Shown piece by piece: positions 1 to 6,201 of a stretch of DNA of 6,740 nucleotides (positions are counted from its first letter, which is position 1; each line of letters begins with the position of its first letter). The notes beneath the pieces are model-generated. The model made no database searches. It was not told the DNA's origin and saw nothing but the letters and a program-made list of their open reading frames with translations. Both the position numbers and the translations under genes were made by a program. The DNA is from Flavobacteriales bacterium UBA5871 (lineage in GTDB: Bacteria; Bacteroidota; Bacteroidia; Flavobacteriales_D; Crocinitomicaceae): positions 361 to 7,100 of the forward strand of contig DJFN01000107.1 of the NCBI GenBank assembly GCA_002432085.1, in the 5' to 3' direction.

Positions 1-1
1 C

Positions 2-244
2 TGGGACTTCAAGGAAAAAGCAGCCGAGGCGCTCAAGCTGACCAGCGAAGACATGCGCAAGCTCAAGCTCGTCGACGACGTCATCGAAGAACCGCTTTCC
101 GGTGCCCACCGCAAGCAGGAACAGATGTTCGCCCGCGTAAAGGAAAAGATCAAGGAATACCTCGAGGAGCTCGACGCGATCGATCCGAAAACACGTGTCC
201 ACAACCGCATTGAGAAATTCAACTCGATGGGGGTTTGGCAATAA
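2..244 (+). CDS. accA: Acetyl-CoA carboxylase carboxyltransferase subunit alpha, C-terminal fragment
   Basis: Only the last 80 residues are visible; the 5' part lies before the window. The reading frame is open from base 2 to a TAA at 242-244. The visible protein fits the end of AccA: a WDFKEKAAEALKLT stretch, then KLKLVDDVIEEPLSGAH, a lysine- and glutamate-rich helix, and a short tail ending in SMGVWQ. The V/I-D-x-I-I-x-E-P-L-x-G-A-H pattern is the family hallmark. AccA pairs with AccD to form the cytoplasmic carboxyltransferase that moves the carboxyl group from carboxybiotin to acetyl-CoA, giving malonyl-CoA for fatty-acid synthesis. The catalytic core lies upstream and cannot be checked here. 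The gene ends in a hairpin terminator about 50 bp downstream and converges on the phospholipase gene. The identification rests on recalled family similarity, not on a search. Confidence 0.93.
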   Translation, partial: WDFKEKAAEALKLTSEDMRKLKLVDDVIEEPLSGAHRKQEQMFARVKEKIKEYLEELDAIDPKTRVHNRIEKFNSMGVWQ

Positions 245-252
245 CCATTTGC

Positions 253-343
253 CAATGCACAATTTGCCAGCGTAAGCAATACTCATAAATACAAAAAGCG
301 CCGACGATTACGCCGGCGCTTTTTCATTGTCAATTGTGCATTG
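253..343. repeat. Perfect 12-bp inverted repeat surrounding the accA terminator
   Basis: CAATGCACAATT at 253-264 is the exact reverse complement of AATTGTGCATTG at 332-343. Together the arms enclose the shorter terminator hairpin at 293-324, so the whole stretch could fold as a long stem carrying the terminator as an inner hairpin. Both arms lie outside the coding regions. It may be a REP-like intergenic element or an extension of the terminator structure; the sequence alone does not decide. Confidence 0.6.
293..324. terminator. Bidirectional intrinsic terminator between accA and the patatin gene
   Basis: AAAAAGCGCCG (293-303) pairs perfectly with CGGCGCTTTTT (314-324) around a 10-nt loop. 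The GC-rich core flanked by an A run on one side and a T run on the other gives a U-tract on either strand. It can therefore end accA transcription from the left and phospholipase transcription from the right, as expected between convergent genes. Confidence 0.88.
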
Positions 344-357
344 TCAACTGTCAATTG
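326..357. repeat. Short CAATTG/TGTCAA word repeats
   Basis: The 32 bases before the phospholipase stop codon are built from variants of one word. TGTCAA occurs three times (328-333, 342-347, 349-354) and CAATTG occurs at 331-336 and 352-357. The left arm of the neighbouring inverted repeat (253-264) carries related sequence in the other orientation. This looks like decayed intergenic repeat material with no coding potential. Confidence 0.55.
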
Positions 358-2649
358 CTATCGGACGGCGCGTTCGTTGAAGATCACGTAGCCAAAGCTG
401 ACCTGGAAATTGAGCGGGGCTGAGAGCTGCTGCGGAAAGTAGTTGATGGAAAAACGCACAGGCCCAACCGGCGAATGGTAAATGGTCGAAAAGGCGGCAA
501 CCTGTGTTTCACCTTTGAACAGCTTGGAATAGCTGATTGTTCCGTCGTCGTTGATGACGACTTCCTTGAACGGCTGGTAGAGATAACCGTCGAGGCGAAT
601 GTCAATGTTCTTCCAGAGCGTAAAAATAATGTTGAGTCCGCCACCGATGAATTGTGGCGAGCGGTATTCCGGAAGGAAGTACGTTTGCATGTCCGGAATG
701 GGCTGAAACGCAGGGAGACTCAGGATCGTTGCCGTGTAGTTCTTGAACAGCGACTGACTGGTCACGTTCGCCAGTGCGTGGATTCCCAGCTTGAAATGGC
801 GGAACGGGAACGGAAAAGTCCGCAGCTCACCTGTAAAATTGATCCAGCTGTGGTATTTCCGGATGTCGTAAGGCTCGGTAGCCGTGGAGCCCGATACGCT
901 GTTTTCGAATCCTTCGACGTAGCGTGTGCGCAGCATGAACAGGTTTCCTTCGCTGGCAAACTGTTTGCGGTTCAGGGAATTTTGCTCGATCGTCCAGCTG
1001 AGCACGTTTCCACGGAAATGCGTTACGTCGGCGGTGTCTTTATTCGTGAAGTTTTCGGTCTGATAATAGCGGTCCTCAAGCCGCACATGGCGGAAATCGA
1101 TGGTGCTTTTGGAGTTGTTGAAGATCGGCTGCCGGAATTGTCCGCCGTAATACGTTTCGTACTGCACCAGGAACGAGGGCTTCACTTCCTCGATAAACGT
1201 GGCGAAGCTTTTGAAATAATCCCAGCGGTTGAAGGTTACGTAAGCATCGAAGGAAATCGGGTAGTAGGACGGCAGGTGGAAAGTCACGGCTGCTTTTCCG
1301 GAACCATAGAATTTCCCGAAGTACGAGTTGACACGAATGCCCGTCGCCATTGTTCCGAGGTGCATGTAGTTCAGCTGGATAAATCCGGTATTGACGGCGC
1401 GCGAGCTCACCAGACCTCCGATGTCGAGCCGGAAATCCTTCGATTTTTTGACATCGATCTCCATCGCGTAGGTCGAATCATGTTTCAGGCTGAGTGTCGG
1501 GTAGAGGTACTGGATCTGCGGCGTAGCATACGTTCGGAAATAGCGCCGCTGAAGCCGCTGTTCGTTGATGGATTGATTCTTGGCGTTTTTCAGAATGGAT
1601 TTCCGGACGTAGCTTTCGTCCTCGCCGCGGGCGTTACGCGTATGAACTTCCGACACAACCAGCGGCGGAATTTTCTTCCGGAATGCGGCACGGCGCTCTT
1701 CCAGCTCTTTTTTCGAACGACGGGCCGTAACCTGTTGTTTGATGGAATCCATTTTGGCCATTGTAGACCGGTAGCCATCGTTGATCGCATCCTGGACATC
1801 CGAAAATTCAAACGTTTCCACCTTTGTTTCAGGCTGGATCAACATGCCTTCTTCACAAGGAAGCGAGAAGTTCGAATAGGAAACGAGCATGTTCGTCAGC
1901 TGACTGATGAGGTCGTCTTCACTGGGTGGTTTGGCATTGTAGGACACGTTGCTGCCGATGATGTAATCGGGGGCAAAGCTCATATACATCACATCGGCCG
2001 GGAAGTTATTGTAAAGACCGCCGTCGAAGTACAAAACGCCGTCGATGCGGATCGGATTCACATAAAAAGGGAAAGTCATTGAAGCGCGAACGGCCTCATT
2101 AAGATAGCCATCGCGAAACACCTTGCTTTTCTTGGCCACGATATCGGAAGCCACGCAGCGAAACGGAACGAACAGGCTGTCGAAGTCATAGCCGCTGGCA
2201 GCGCCCGACATACCCATCAGCCGCATCATTTCATAATCAAGCAATTGCGGACGAATGAAATTGGTCGGCAGTGATTTCTGAAAAATACTGTCGCGGGCAA
2301 AGGAAAAGCTGAGCATTCCGGCCTGCGGATCGTCTTCACGAAGCAGGAATTCACGTCCGCGTCCTACCAATCCTTGTGTCATCAGCTGGAACTCGTCGCT
2401 GAGAACGTAGCGCTCGATCTCTTCAGGACTGTAGCCGCTGGCGTAAAGCGCTCCGACCAGGGCTCCCGATGAAGTTCCGGTGATGTAATCAATGGGAATA
2501 CCGTTTTCTTCCAGCGCCTTGATAACCCCGATATGGGCAAAGCCTGCAGCACCACCGCCACTCAATACCAAACCGACTCCCTGAGCTTTCAGTAGTGTGG
2601 GCAAGAAGCAGAACAGCAAGATGAATAGATGCCTGGGAAGAGACGTCAA
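358..2649 (-). CDS. Patatin-like phospholipase with C-terminal outer-membrane beta-barrel (type Vd-like)
   Basis: This 763-residue protein starts with a signal peptide (residues 1 to about 22, hydrophobic core LFILLFCFLPTLL, cleavage likely near KAQ). The patatin lipase domain spans about 25-235: the glycine-rich oxyanion loop SGGGAAG at 30-36, the nucleophile elbow GTSSG at 58-62 with Ser60, and the DGG motif at 209-211 with Asp209. Together these form an apparently intact Ser-Asp dyad. A charged, probably helical linker (about 290-330) and a POTRA-like segment (about 330-385) follow, and the remainder is rich in alternating aromatic strands like a 16-stranded BamA/TamA-type barrel. The order and length match the type Vd autotransporters PlpD and FplA, whose lipase domain is moved to the cell surface or released. 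A role in envelope or host phospholipid hydrolysis is inferred. The start is TTG: no in-frame ATG precedes the signal peptide and an in-frame TAA lies upstream. Confidence 0.9.
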   Translation of the reverse strand: MTSLPRHLFILLFCFLPTLLKAQGVGLVLSGGGAAGFAHIGVIKALEENGIPIDYITGTSSGALVGALYASGYSPEEIERYVLSDEFQLMTQGLVGRGREFLLREDDPQAGMLSFSFARDSIFQKSLPTNFIRPQLLDYEMMRLMGMSGAASGYDFDSLFVPFRCVASDIVAKKSKVFRDGYLNEAVRASMTFPFYVNPIRIDGVLYFDGGLYNNFPADVMYMSFAPDYIIGSNVSYNAKPPSEDDLISQLTNMLVSYSNFSLPCEEGMLIQPETKVETFEFSDVQDAINDGYRSTMAKMDSIKQQVTARRSKKELEERRAAFRKKIPPLVVSEVHTRNARGEDESYVRKSILKNAKNQSINEQRLQRRYFRTYATPQIQYLYPTLSLKHDSTYAMEIDVKKSKDFRLDIGGLVSSRAVNTGFIQLNYMHLGTMATGIRVNSYFGKFYGSGKAAVTFHLPSYYPISFDAYVTFNRWDYFKSFATFIEEVKPSFLVQYETYYGGQFRQPIFNNSKSTIDFRHVRLEDRYYQTENFTNKDTADVTHFRGNVLSWTIEQNSLNRKQFASEGNLFMLRTRYVEGFENSVSGSTATEPYDIRKYHSWINFTGELRTFPFPFRHFKLGIHALANVTSQSLFKNYTATILSLPAFQPIPDMQTYFLPEYRSPQFIGGGLNIIFTLWKNIDIRLDGYLYQPFKEVVINDDGTISYSKLFKGETQVAAFSTIYHSPVGPVRFSINYFPQQLSAPLNFQVSFGYVIFNERAVR

Positions 2650-2662
2650 ACTGTTTTTTTGC

Positions 2663-2670
2663 CAAATTTA
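2663..2670 (-). promoter_or_regulatory. Candidate -7 box (TAAATTTG) for the patatin-like gene
   Basis: Read on the minus strand, these bases are TAAATTTG, an exact fit to the TAnnTTTG -7 element known for the primary sigma factor of Bacteroidota. The box ends 13 nt before the TTG start codon, so the leader would be very short. I see no clear TTG -33 element at the usual distance. An identical box precedes the secreted-protein gene (5826-5833), which supports the call. Confidence 0.5.
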
Positions 2671-2685
2671 AGAAAAATTGAAGGC

Positions 2686-3285
2686 ATGCTATTGAACATC
2701 ATTGATCATATCGGGGTTTTTGTATTCGCTGTCAGCGGGATTCTTTCGGCTTCGGAGAAGCGACTGGACCTGTTCGGAGGCGTTGTGCTGGCGTTCATTA
2801 CGGCACTTGGCGGCGGAACGCTCCGTGATTTATTGCTGAATACCGAAGTAGCCTGGATGAAAGCCGATACGTTGATTTACACCGTTTTGTTGGGTGCGAT
2901 CGCCGGTCTGATCTTTCACCGGCGTTTTGCCCAGTGGCGGCGTACATTCTTCATTTTCGACACGATCGGTATTGCGGTTTACACCACGCTCGGTCTGCAA
3001 AAAGCGCTCAATTTTGATCATCTTCCGGTCGTTGCGGTTTTTCTTGGTGTGATTTCAGCTACCTTTGGCGGCGTGATCCGCGATGTGCTCTGTAACGAGA
3101 TCCCACTGATCTTCCGGAAGGAATTTTACGCGACCGCCTGCCTTGCCGGTGGTTTTCTGTATGTGATCGCCGTTCAGTGGCTGAAAATGGAAACGACCAT
3201 AGCGATGATCAGCTGTATCGGAATGGTGGTCGTGCTGCGCATCCTGGCGGTGAAACTGAAATGGCAGATGCCGGTGATAAAATGA
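2686..3285 (+). CDS. TRIC/UPF0126 family membrane channel (YicG-like)
   Basis: This 199-residue, strongly hydrophobic protein has about seven predicted membrane segments. It shows the duplicated layout of the UPF0126 family: a first half with ALGGGTLRDLLL (motif GGGTLRD at 42-48) and a second half with ATFGGVIRDVLC (FGGVIRD at 127-133). These paired GG-x-x-R-D motifs sit at the helix kinks that line the pore in prokaryotic TRIC channels, homotrimeric potassium/cation channels of the inner membrane. Length fits the family (about 200 residues). An ATG 19 codons upstream at 2629 would add a polar extension overlapping the divergent gene; the start at 2686 places a hydrophobic helix right after the initiator as in relatives. 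Its last four bases overlap the next gene, so the two are probably co-transcribed. Its physiological role in bacteria is poorly known. A TTTTTTTG run at 2654-2661 is a weak -7 candidate. Confidence 0.9.
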   Translation: MLLNIIDHIGVFVFAVSGILSASEKRLDLFGGVVLAFITALGGGTLRDLLLNTEVAWMKADTLIYTVLLGAIAGLIFHRRFAQWRRTFFIFDTIGIAVYTTLGLQKALNFDHLPVVAVFLGVISATFGGVIRDVLCNEIPLIFRKEFYATACLAGGFLYVIAVQWLKMETTIAMISCIGMVVVLRILAVKLKWQMPVIK

Positions 3286-4439
3286 AACAAATGATCAACA
3301 TTGTTGTCAAGACCTTTTACGGTCTGGAAGAAGCGCTCCAGGAAGAATTAGCCGAGCTGGGCTACAAGGAAACGCAAAAGCTTAACCGTGCCGTTGGCCT
3401 GAAAGGCACCTGGAAAGATGTGTATTTCCTGAACCTGCATGCGCGCTGTGCATTGTCCGTATTGGTGGAGCTGCACACTTTCCAGCTGAAAACCGAAGAC
3501 GATTTATACAAGGAAGCTTCGAAAGTGAACTGGCCGGAGCTGTTCGATGTGAATAAGACATTCGCGATCAAAGGTGCCGTAAATTCGAGCCTGTTCAAGC
3601 ATTCGCAGTTTCCGTTCCTGCTGGTCAAAGACGCCATTGCCGACAGTTTCCGGAAAGAAACAGGCAAGCGACCGGACGTAAGCGTGAAAACGCCACAGCT
3701 CGTTGTCGACCTGTATGTGCGCGAAAAAGAAGGCGTGCTTTCGATCAATACCAGCGGTTTGCCATTGTTCCATCGCGGTTACCGTCAATCGACCGGAGAA
3801 GCGCCGCTGAATGAAGTAGTAGCGGCCGGATTGTTGCGTTTGTCGGGCTGGGACCGCAAGTCGCCGTTCGTGGATCCGTTCTGCGGATCAGGAACTTTGC
3901 TGATCGAAGCGGCTTTGCTGGCTACCGGTATTCCGTCCAATATAGAGCGGACACATTACGCTTTCAAAAACCTGAAAAACTTTGACGCGGCCGTTTGGGA
4001 CGAGCTTTACAACAGTGTTCAGCGCGTGGTGAAGGAGCTTCCGTGCACGATCACCGGCTCGGATATCGATCCCGATATGGTCATGAAAGCACGCCGCAAC
4101 CTACGTGGTTTTTCCTTTGGGCGTTTCATCGAAGTGAATGTCGAATCATTTGAAAAAGCACGTGTGCCGGAAGGACCGGGTGTTTTGATCTGTAACCCGC
4201 CGTACGGTGAGCGCCTCGAAGTCAACGCAAGCGAGCTTTACAGTGCTATCGGTGATTTCTTCAAGCAAACCATGAAAGGCTATGATTGCTGGGTGATTTC
4301 CTCAAGCGAAGCCGGCTTCAAATCCCTTGGTCTGCGTCCCGATCGTAAGATCAAGCTCTACAATGGCGACCTCGAATGCTCGTTCCGCAAGTTCTCTGTT
4401 TACGACGGAACGAAGAAGCTGCACAAGCTGGAAGGATAG
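3282..4439 (+). CDS. rlmL: THUMP-domain class I SAM-dependent RNA methyltransferase (RlmL/YpsC-type, 23S rRNA guanine-N2)
   Basis: The 385-residue protein has an N-terminal ferredoxin-like and THUMP region (about 5-155) for RNA binding, a linker with FHRGYR (163-168), and a Rossmann-type methyltransferase domain (about 175-380). Visible motifs are the SAM-binding DPFCGSG at 198-204, the acidic GSDIDPD loop (259-265) and the catalytic NPPYGERL beginning at 305, typical of N2-guanine RNA methylation. In E. coli the RlmL half of a fused RlmL-RlmK protein makes m2G2445 in 23S rRNA. This protein matches only that half, like the stand-alone Bacillus YpsC, so the same target is inferred but not shown. 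The ATG at 3282 overlaps the stop of the TRIC gene (ATGA), suggesting translational coupling. A longer frame opening at 3177 would lie inside that gene; an internal ATG at 3291 is an alternative start. Confidence 0.9.
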   Translation: MKQMINIVVKTFYGLEEALQEELAELGYKETQKLNRAVGLKGTWKDVYFLNLHARCALSVLVELHTFQLKTEDDLYKEASKVNWPELFDVNKTFAIKGAVNSSLFKHSQFPFLLVKDAIADSFRKETGKRPDVSVKTPQLVVDLYVREKEGVLSINTSGLPLFHRGYRQSTGEAPLNEVVAAGLLRLSGWDRKSPFVDPFCGSGTLLIEAALLATGIPSNIERTHYAFKNLKNFDAAVWDELYNSVQRVVKELPCTITGSDIDPDMVMKARRNLRGFSFGRFIEVNVESFEKARVPEGPGVLICNPPYGERLEVNASELYSAIGDFFKQTMKGYDCWVISSSEAGFKSLGLRPDRKIKLYNGDLECSFRKFSVYDGTKKLHKLEG

Positions 4440-4440
4440 A

Positions 4441-4483
4441 GTTCAGGACTTCAAGACTTCAGGACGGAATGACTGAAGACCGG
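4441..4483. repeat. CTTCAG-type intergenic repeat between convergent genes
   Basis: GACTTCA occurs twice 8 nt apart (4447-4453 and 4455-4461), and CTTCAG (4457-4462) is mirrored by CTGAAG (4473-4478) as a weak 6-bp hairpin. GACTGAAGACCGG at 4471-4483 is the exact reverse complement of 13 bases at 6034-6046. No GC-rich stem with a T run is present, so this is at best a poor terminator for either converging gene. Confidence 0.5.
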
Positions 4484-4489
4484 CTGACA

Positions 4490-5806
4490 TTATTCAAATC
4501 GAACAAGGAACGAATCCGTTCTGTTGCTCTGCTCGACGACGATATAGCCTGTCAGACTGGAAAGCGTACTGAACTGGACTTTCGAGCTTCTTTCTGACAG
4601 CTGTTGACTATCTACGAGCCTGCCGGTCAGATCGTACAACGAAACAATGGTTCCTTCTTCCAGTTGTTGAGAGAACGTGATCTTCGACGCACCGATCATC
4701 TGCGTTACAAACAGCGTTTCTTCCTTGATCTGCAGCGAGCTGATCGCTGAATACGAATAGCGGCCGTCGATATCCGTCTGGCGAATCCGGAAATAATACA
4801 TGCCCGACTGTTTTAACGGCAGATCGAAGCTATATACGCGTTTCTGGTCCGTATCTCCAAGACTTTGTACCGTTCCTATCGGGATAAAATAAGGCGATTC
4901 TTCGTTGGCCATGAGCACTTCGAAGTAATCGTTGCGGAGCTCGCTTCCAACGCCCCATTCGATGGTCGCATTGCGGTTTTCATCCACGCTGGCCGTTATG
5001 TCGGTCCAGGTTACGGGAAGAACGACAGAGCAGGTCACATTGAACGGCGTAATCGTCACATCGTCGATCTGGAAATAGTGGTCGTTAGCCGAATTGTCGT
5101 CGTCTACCCAGCGGATGAAAATTTCCTGTCCGGCCGGAATCGTGATGGGTAAGCAAGCTGTTAGCCTTTGGCGATTGGCCGACTGATTTCCGTTCAACGC
5201 AAGGCATTGGTTGCTCGAGCCTCCGCAGGTTGTTCCGCCCATCGAAGCGCTTTGCGCGCTGCCGTAGAGCTGGGTAAACGTGAGCGCGGGAATGGCTGTC
5301 CATGAGCCCGCTGTTGATGAAGTCAGATTATTTCCGATCTGGTAAGCGACATCGAGCGTGTTGACATTGTTCTGGTTTTCGGCGATCGACCATTGTTCAC
5401 CCGTGTAGGTGATTTGAACGGTCGTAATCGCAGCGCCGGTATTGTTCACCATCCGTACGCCGAAAGCAATATCGTTGGTTCCTCCTGAGGGACGCGAACC
5501 AATGCTTTTATCTGTTCCGTCGACGATCGCATAGAACGCGCCGGTATTGCTACGGGCCGATCCTGCGAGTTGCGTACGCAAGGTTCCGATATTGCTGTAC
5601 CAACCGGGAATCGTCGTGTTGCCGGTGAAGGTGATCGTTCCGCCATTTGCAGCCGCAGCGGCAACGCCATCAAAATTCTGTGTGTAGCTGGTACCGAGTG
5701 TCGTCATCGAGACCTGGGCATTAATGGAAGGGGAAAAAATCAAAAACAGAAAAGAGGAAAGAAGAACAAAAAAGGTAGTAGGATCGGGAAGTTGAATCTC
5801 TTTCAT
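4490..5806 (-). CDS. Secreted protein with N-terminal beta-sandwich module and probable T9SS C-terminal sorting domain
   Basis: This 438-residue protein starts at an ATG with a long signal peptide (hydrophobic stretch about 11-24, cleavage probably at SINA-Q near 30). Residues about 31-255 form one module opening with TLGTSYTQNFDG and closing with FIRWVDDDNSANDHYFQIDDVTI. That pattern is common in extracellular beta-sandwich modules that precede nucleases or anchors in other bacteria. Residues about 262-358 (from LPVTWTDITA to YSYSAISSL, with YYFRIRQTDIDGRYSYS) are the FnIII-like segment seen near the C-terminus of many Bacteroidota secreted proteins. The last 70 or so residues (SLYDLTGRLVDSQQL, then TGYIVVEQ) resemble a type A T9SS sorting domain, removed on export by PorU-like proteases. 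No catalytic domain is visible, so it may be an adhesin, binding or structural surface protein. Cys at 194, 201, 218 and 259 could form disulphides. A TAAATTTG box lies 19 nt upstream of the start. Confidence 0.82.
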   Translation of the reverse strand: MKEIQLPDPTTFFVLLSSFLFLIFSPSINAQVSMTTLGTSYTQNFDGVAAAAANGGTITFTGNTTIPGWYSNIGTLRTQLAGSARSNTGAFYAIVDGTDKSIGSRPSGGTNDIAFGVRMVNNTGAAITTVQITYTGEQWSIAENQNNVNTLDVAYQIGNNLTSSTAGSWTAIPALTFTQLYGSAQSASMGGTTCGGSSNQCLALNGNQSANRQRLTACLPITIPAGQEIFIRWVDDDNSANDHYFQIDDVTITPFNVTCSVVLPVTWTDITASVDENRNATIEWGVGSELRNDYFEVLMANEESPYFIPIGTVQSLGDTDQKRVYSFDLPLKQSGMYYFRIRQTDIDGRYSYSAISSLQIKEETLFVTQMIGASKITFSQQLEEGTIVSLYDLTGRLVDSQQLSERSSKVQFSTLSSLTGYIVVEQSNRTDSFLVRFE

Positions 5807-5825
5807 TGCCAGTAGTTTAACCGGA

Positions 5826-5833
5826 CAAATTTA
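5826..5833 (-). promoter_or_regulatory. Candidate -7 box (TAAATTTG) for the T9SS-type gene
   Basis: The minus strand reads TAAATTTG here, matching the Bacteroidota TAnnTTTG element exactly, with 19 nt to the ATG at 5806. It is identical to the box before the patatin-like gene. I could not identify a convincing TTG -33 element, so strength and exact transcription start are uncertain. Confidence 0.55.
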
Positions 5834-5848
5834 CGACTGCCTGTTCCT

Positions 5849-5876
5849 GTTGGCTGTTAAAGCAGGATTAAGTTTC
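5849..5876 (+). promoter_or_regulatory. Candidate plus-strand promoter in the intergenic region
   Basis: TTG at 5849-5851 is followed after 17 nt by TAAGTTTC (5869-5876), one base from the TAnnTTTG -7 element, and the spacing is within the range described for Bacteroidota promoters. It would start transcription near 5881, running rightward into three hairpins, the last a terminator. It is divergent from the secreted-protein promoter about 20 bp to the left. One mismatch in a short motif makes this tentative. Confidence 0.35.
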
Positions 5877-5880
5877 GGTG

Positions 5881-6003
5881 TGTAGAACGATTGTCGGTTG
5901 AGCTTCTAAATCCAAAACGATTTAGCCGATGAAACTATTTTTCAACAAGTTGGAAAACGATCAGTTGAAACGCAAAAAAGCCCCGAAATTTCCGGGGCTT
6001 TTC
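5881..6003 (+). ncRNA. Candidate structured small RNA of about 120 nt
   Basis: Three consecutive inverted repeats lie between the plus-strand promoter candidate and a strong terminator. CTAAATC (5906-5912) pairs with GATTTAG (5919-5925) across the loop CAAAAC. TTTCAAC (5940-5946) pairs with GTTGAAA (5964-5970). AAAAGCCCCG (5976-5985) pairs with CGGGGCTTTT (5993-6002) as the terminator. No known protein family is encoded here; the only ATG-led frame on this strand is 32 codons and runs through the terminator. The start is set by the promoter guess and is approximate. I do not recognise an Rfam family. Alternatively, the terminator serves minus-strand transcripts and the other hairpins are chance AT-rich repeats. 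Confidence 0.35.
5976..6002. terminator. Strong intrinsic terminator with no adjacent protein gene
   Basis: A perfect 10-bp stem, AAAAGCCCCG with CGGGGCTTTT, encloses a 7-nt loop (5986-5992). The plus strand has four Ts after the core. The minus strand has six (from the As at 5974-5979), so it could end transcripts from either side. No protein gene ends nearby on either strand: gltA already has its own terminator about 300 bp to the right, and the gene to the left is transcribed away from it. That leaves a small untranslated transcript or back-up termination as explanations. Confidence 0.8.
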
Positions 6004-6031
6004 GATGTATTGTTTATACAATCTTAATATT

Positions 6032-6064
6032 GTCCGGTCTTCAGTCTTCAATCTTCAGTCGGAC
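6032..6064. repeat. GTCTTCA heptamer array bounded by GTCCG/CGGAC
   Basis: Three tandem heptamers, GTCTTCA, GTCTTCA and ATCTTCA, fill 6037-6057. They are bracketed by GTCCG (6032-6036) and its complement CGGAC (6060-6064), which could pair as a short stem. The GTCGGACA word at 6058-6065 recurs at 6122-6129. Bases 6034-6046 match, in inverted orientation, the repeat at 4471-4483 on the other side of the secreted-protein gene. Confidence 0.6.
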
Positions 6065-6083
6065 AGTCCCGGTTTCGGTCAGT

Positions 6084-6147
6084 CTTCATGTTTTAGTGTG
6101 ACATGAAGTAGTCCTTTCTTCGTCGGACACTTCATGTTTTAGTGTGA
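6084..6147. repeat. Two exact 18-nt direct repeats, the first within a hairpin
   Basis: CTTCATGTTTTAGTGTGA occurs at 6084-6101 and again at 6130-6147, offset by 46 nt. The first copy starts an 8-bp perfect inverted repeat: CTTCATGT (6084-6091) with ACATGAAG (6101-6108) and a 9-nt loop. The second copy lacks the right arm and instead runs straight into GTGTGA repeats. The two may be copies of one palindromic element, the second having lost its arm. Confidence 0.7.
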
Positions 6148-6165
6148 GTGTGAGTGTGAGTGTGA
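6142..6165. repeat. GTGTGA microsatellite, four perfect units
   Basis: GTGTGA is repeated four times without mismatch. The first unit is the end of the second 18-nt repeat copy, so the tract probably grew from it by slippage. It is non-coding in context. Confidence 0.85.
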
Positions 6166-6201
6166 GGGACAGGATATACGAAGGATAAAAACGTGTAACC
6201 C

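Noticed and set aside
475..2082. Long plus-strand open frame of 535 codons opposite the patatin-like gene
   Set aside because: It lies wholly antisense to a gene with clear motifs, its translation shows no recognisable domain, and it is rich in Val, Arg, His and Phe as expected from reading the complement of a coding strand.
2629..2685. N-terminal extension of the TRIC-type protein from an upstream ATG
   Set aside because: It would overlap the start of the divergent gene and add 19 polar residues absent from the family; the ATG at 2686 gives the normal length.
3177..3281. N-terminal extension of the RNA methyltransferase
   Set aside because: These 35 codons lie inside the TRIC-type gene in another frame and do not resemble the THUMP-protein N-terminus; the ATGA overlap start fits better.
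4490..5806. Composite transposon or cargo island bounded by the 13-bp inverted repeats
   Set aside because: No transposase, target-site duplication or change in base composition is seen, and the repeat words belong to local CTTCAG-rich sequence; kept only as a low-weight finding.
5929..6027. 32-codon ATG frame (starts MKLFFNKLENDQ)
   Set aside because: It runs straight through a perfect terminator hairpin, has no recognisable similarity and no start signal, so it is more likely incidental within a non-coding transcript.
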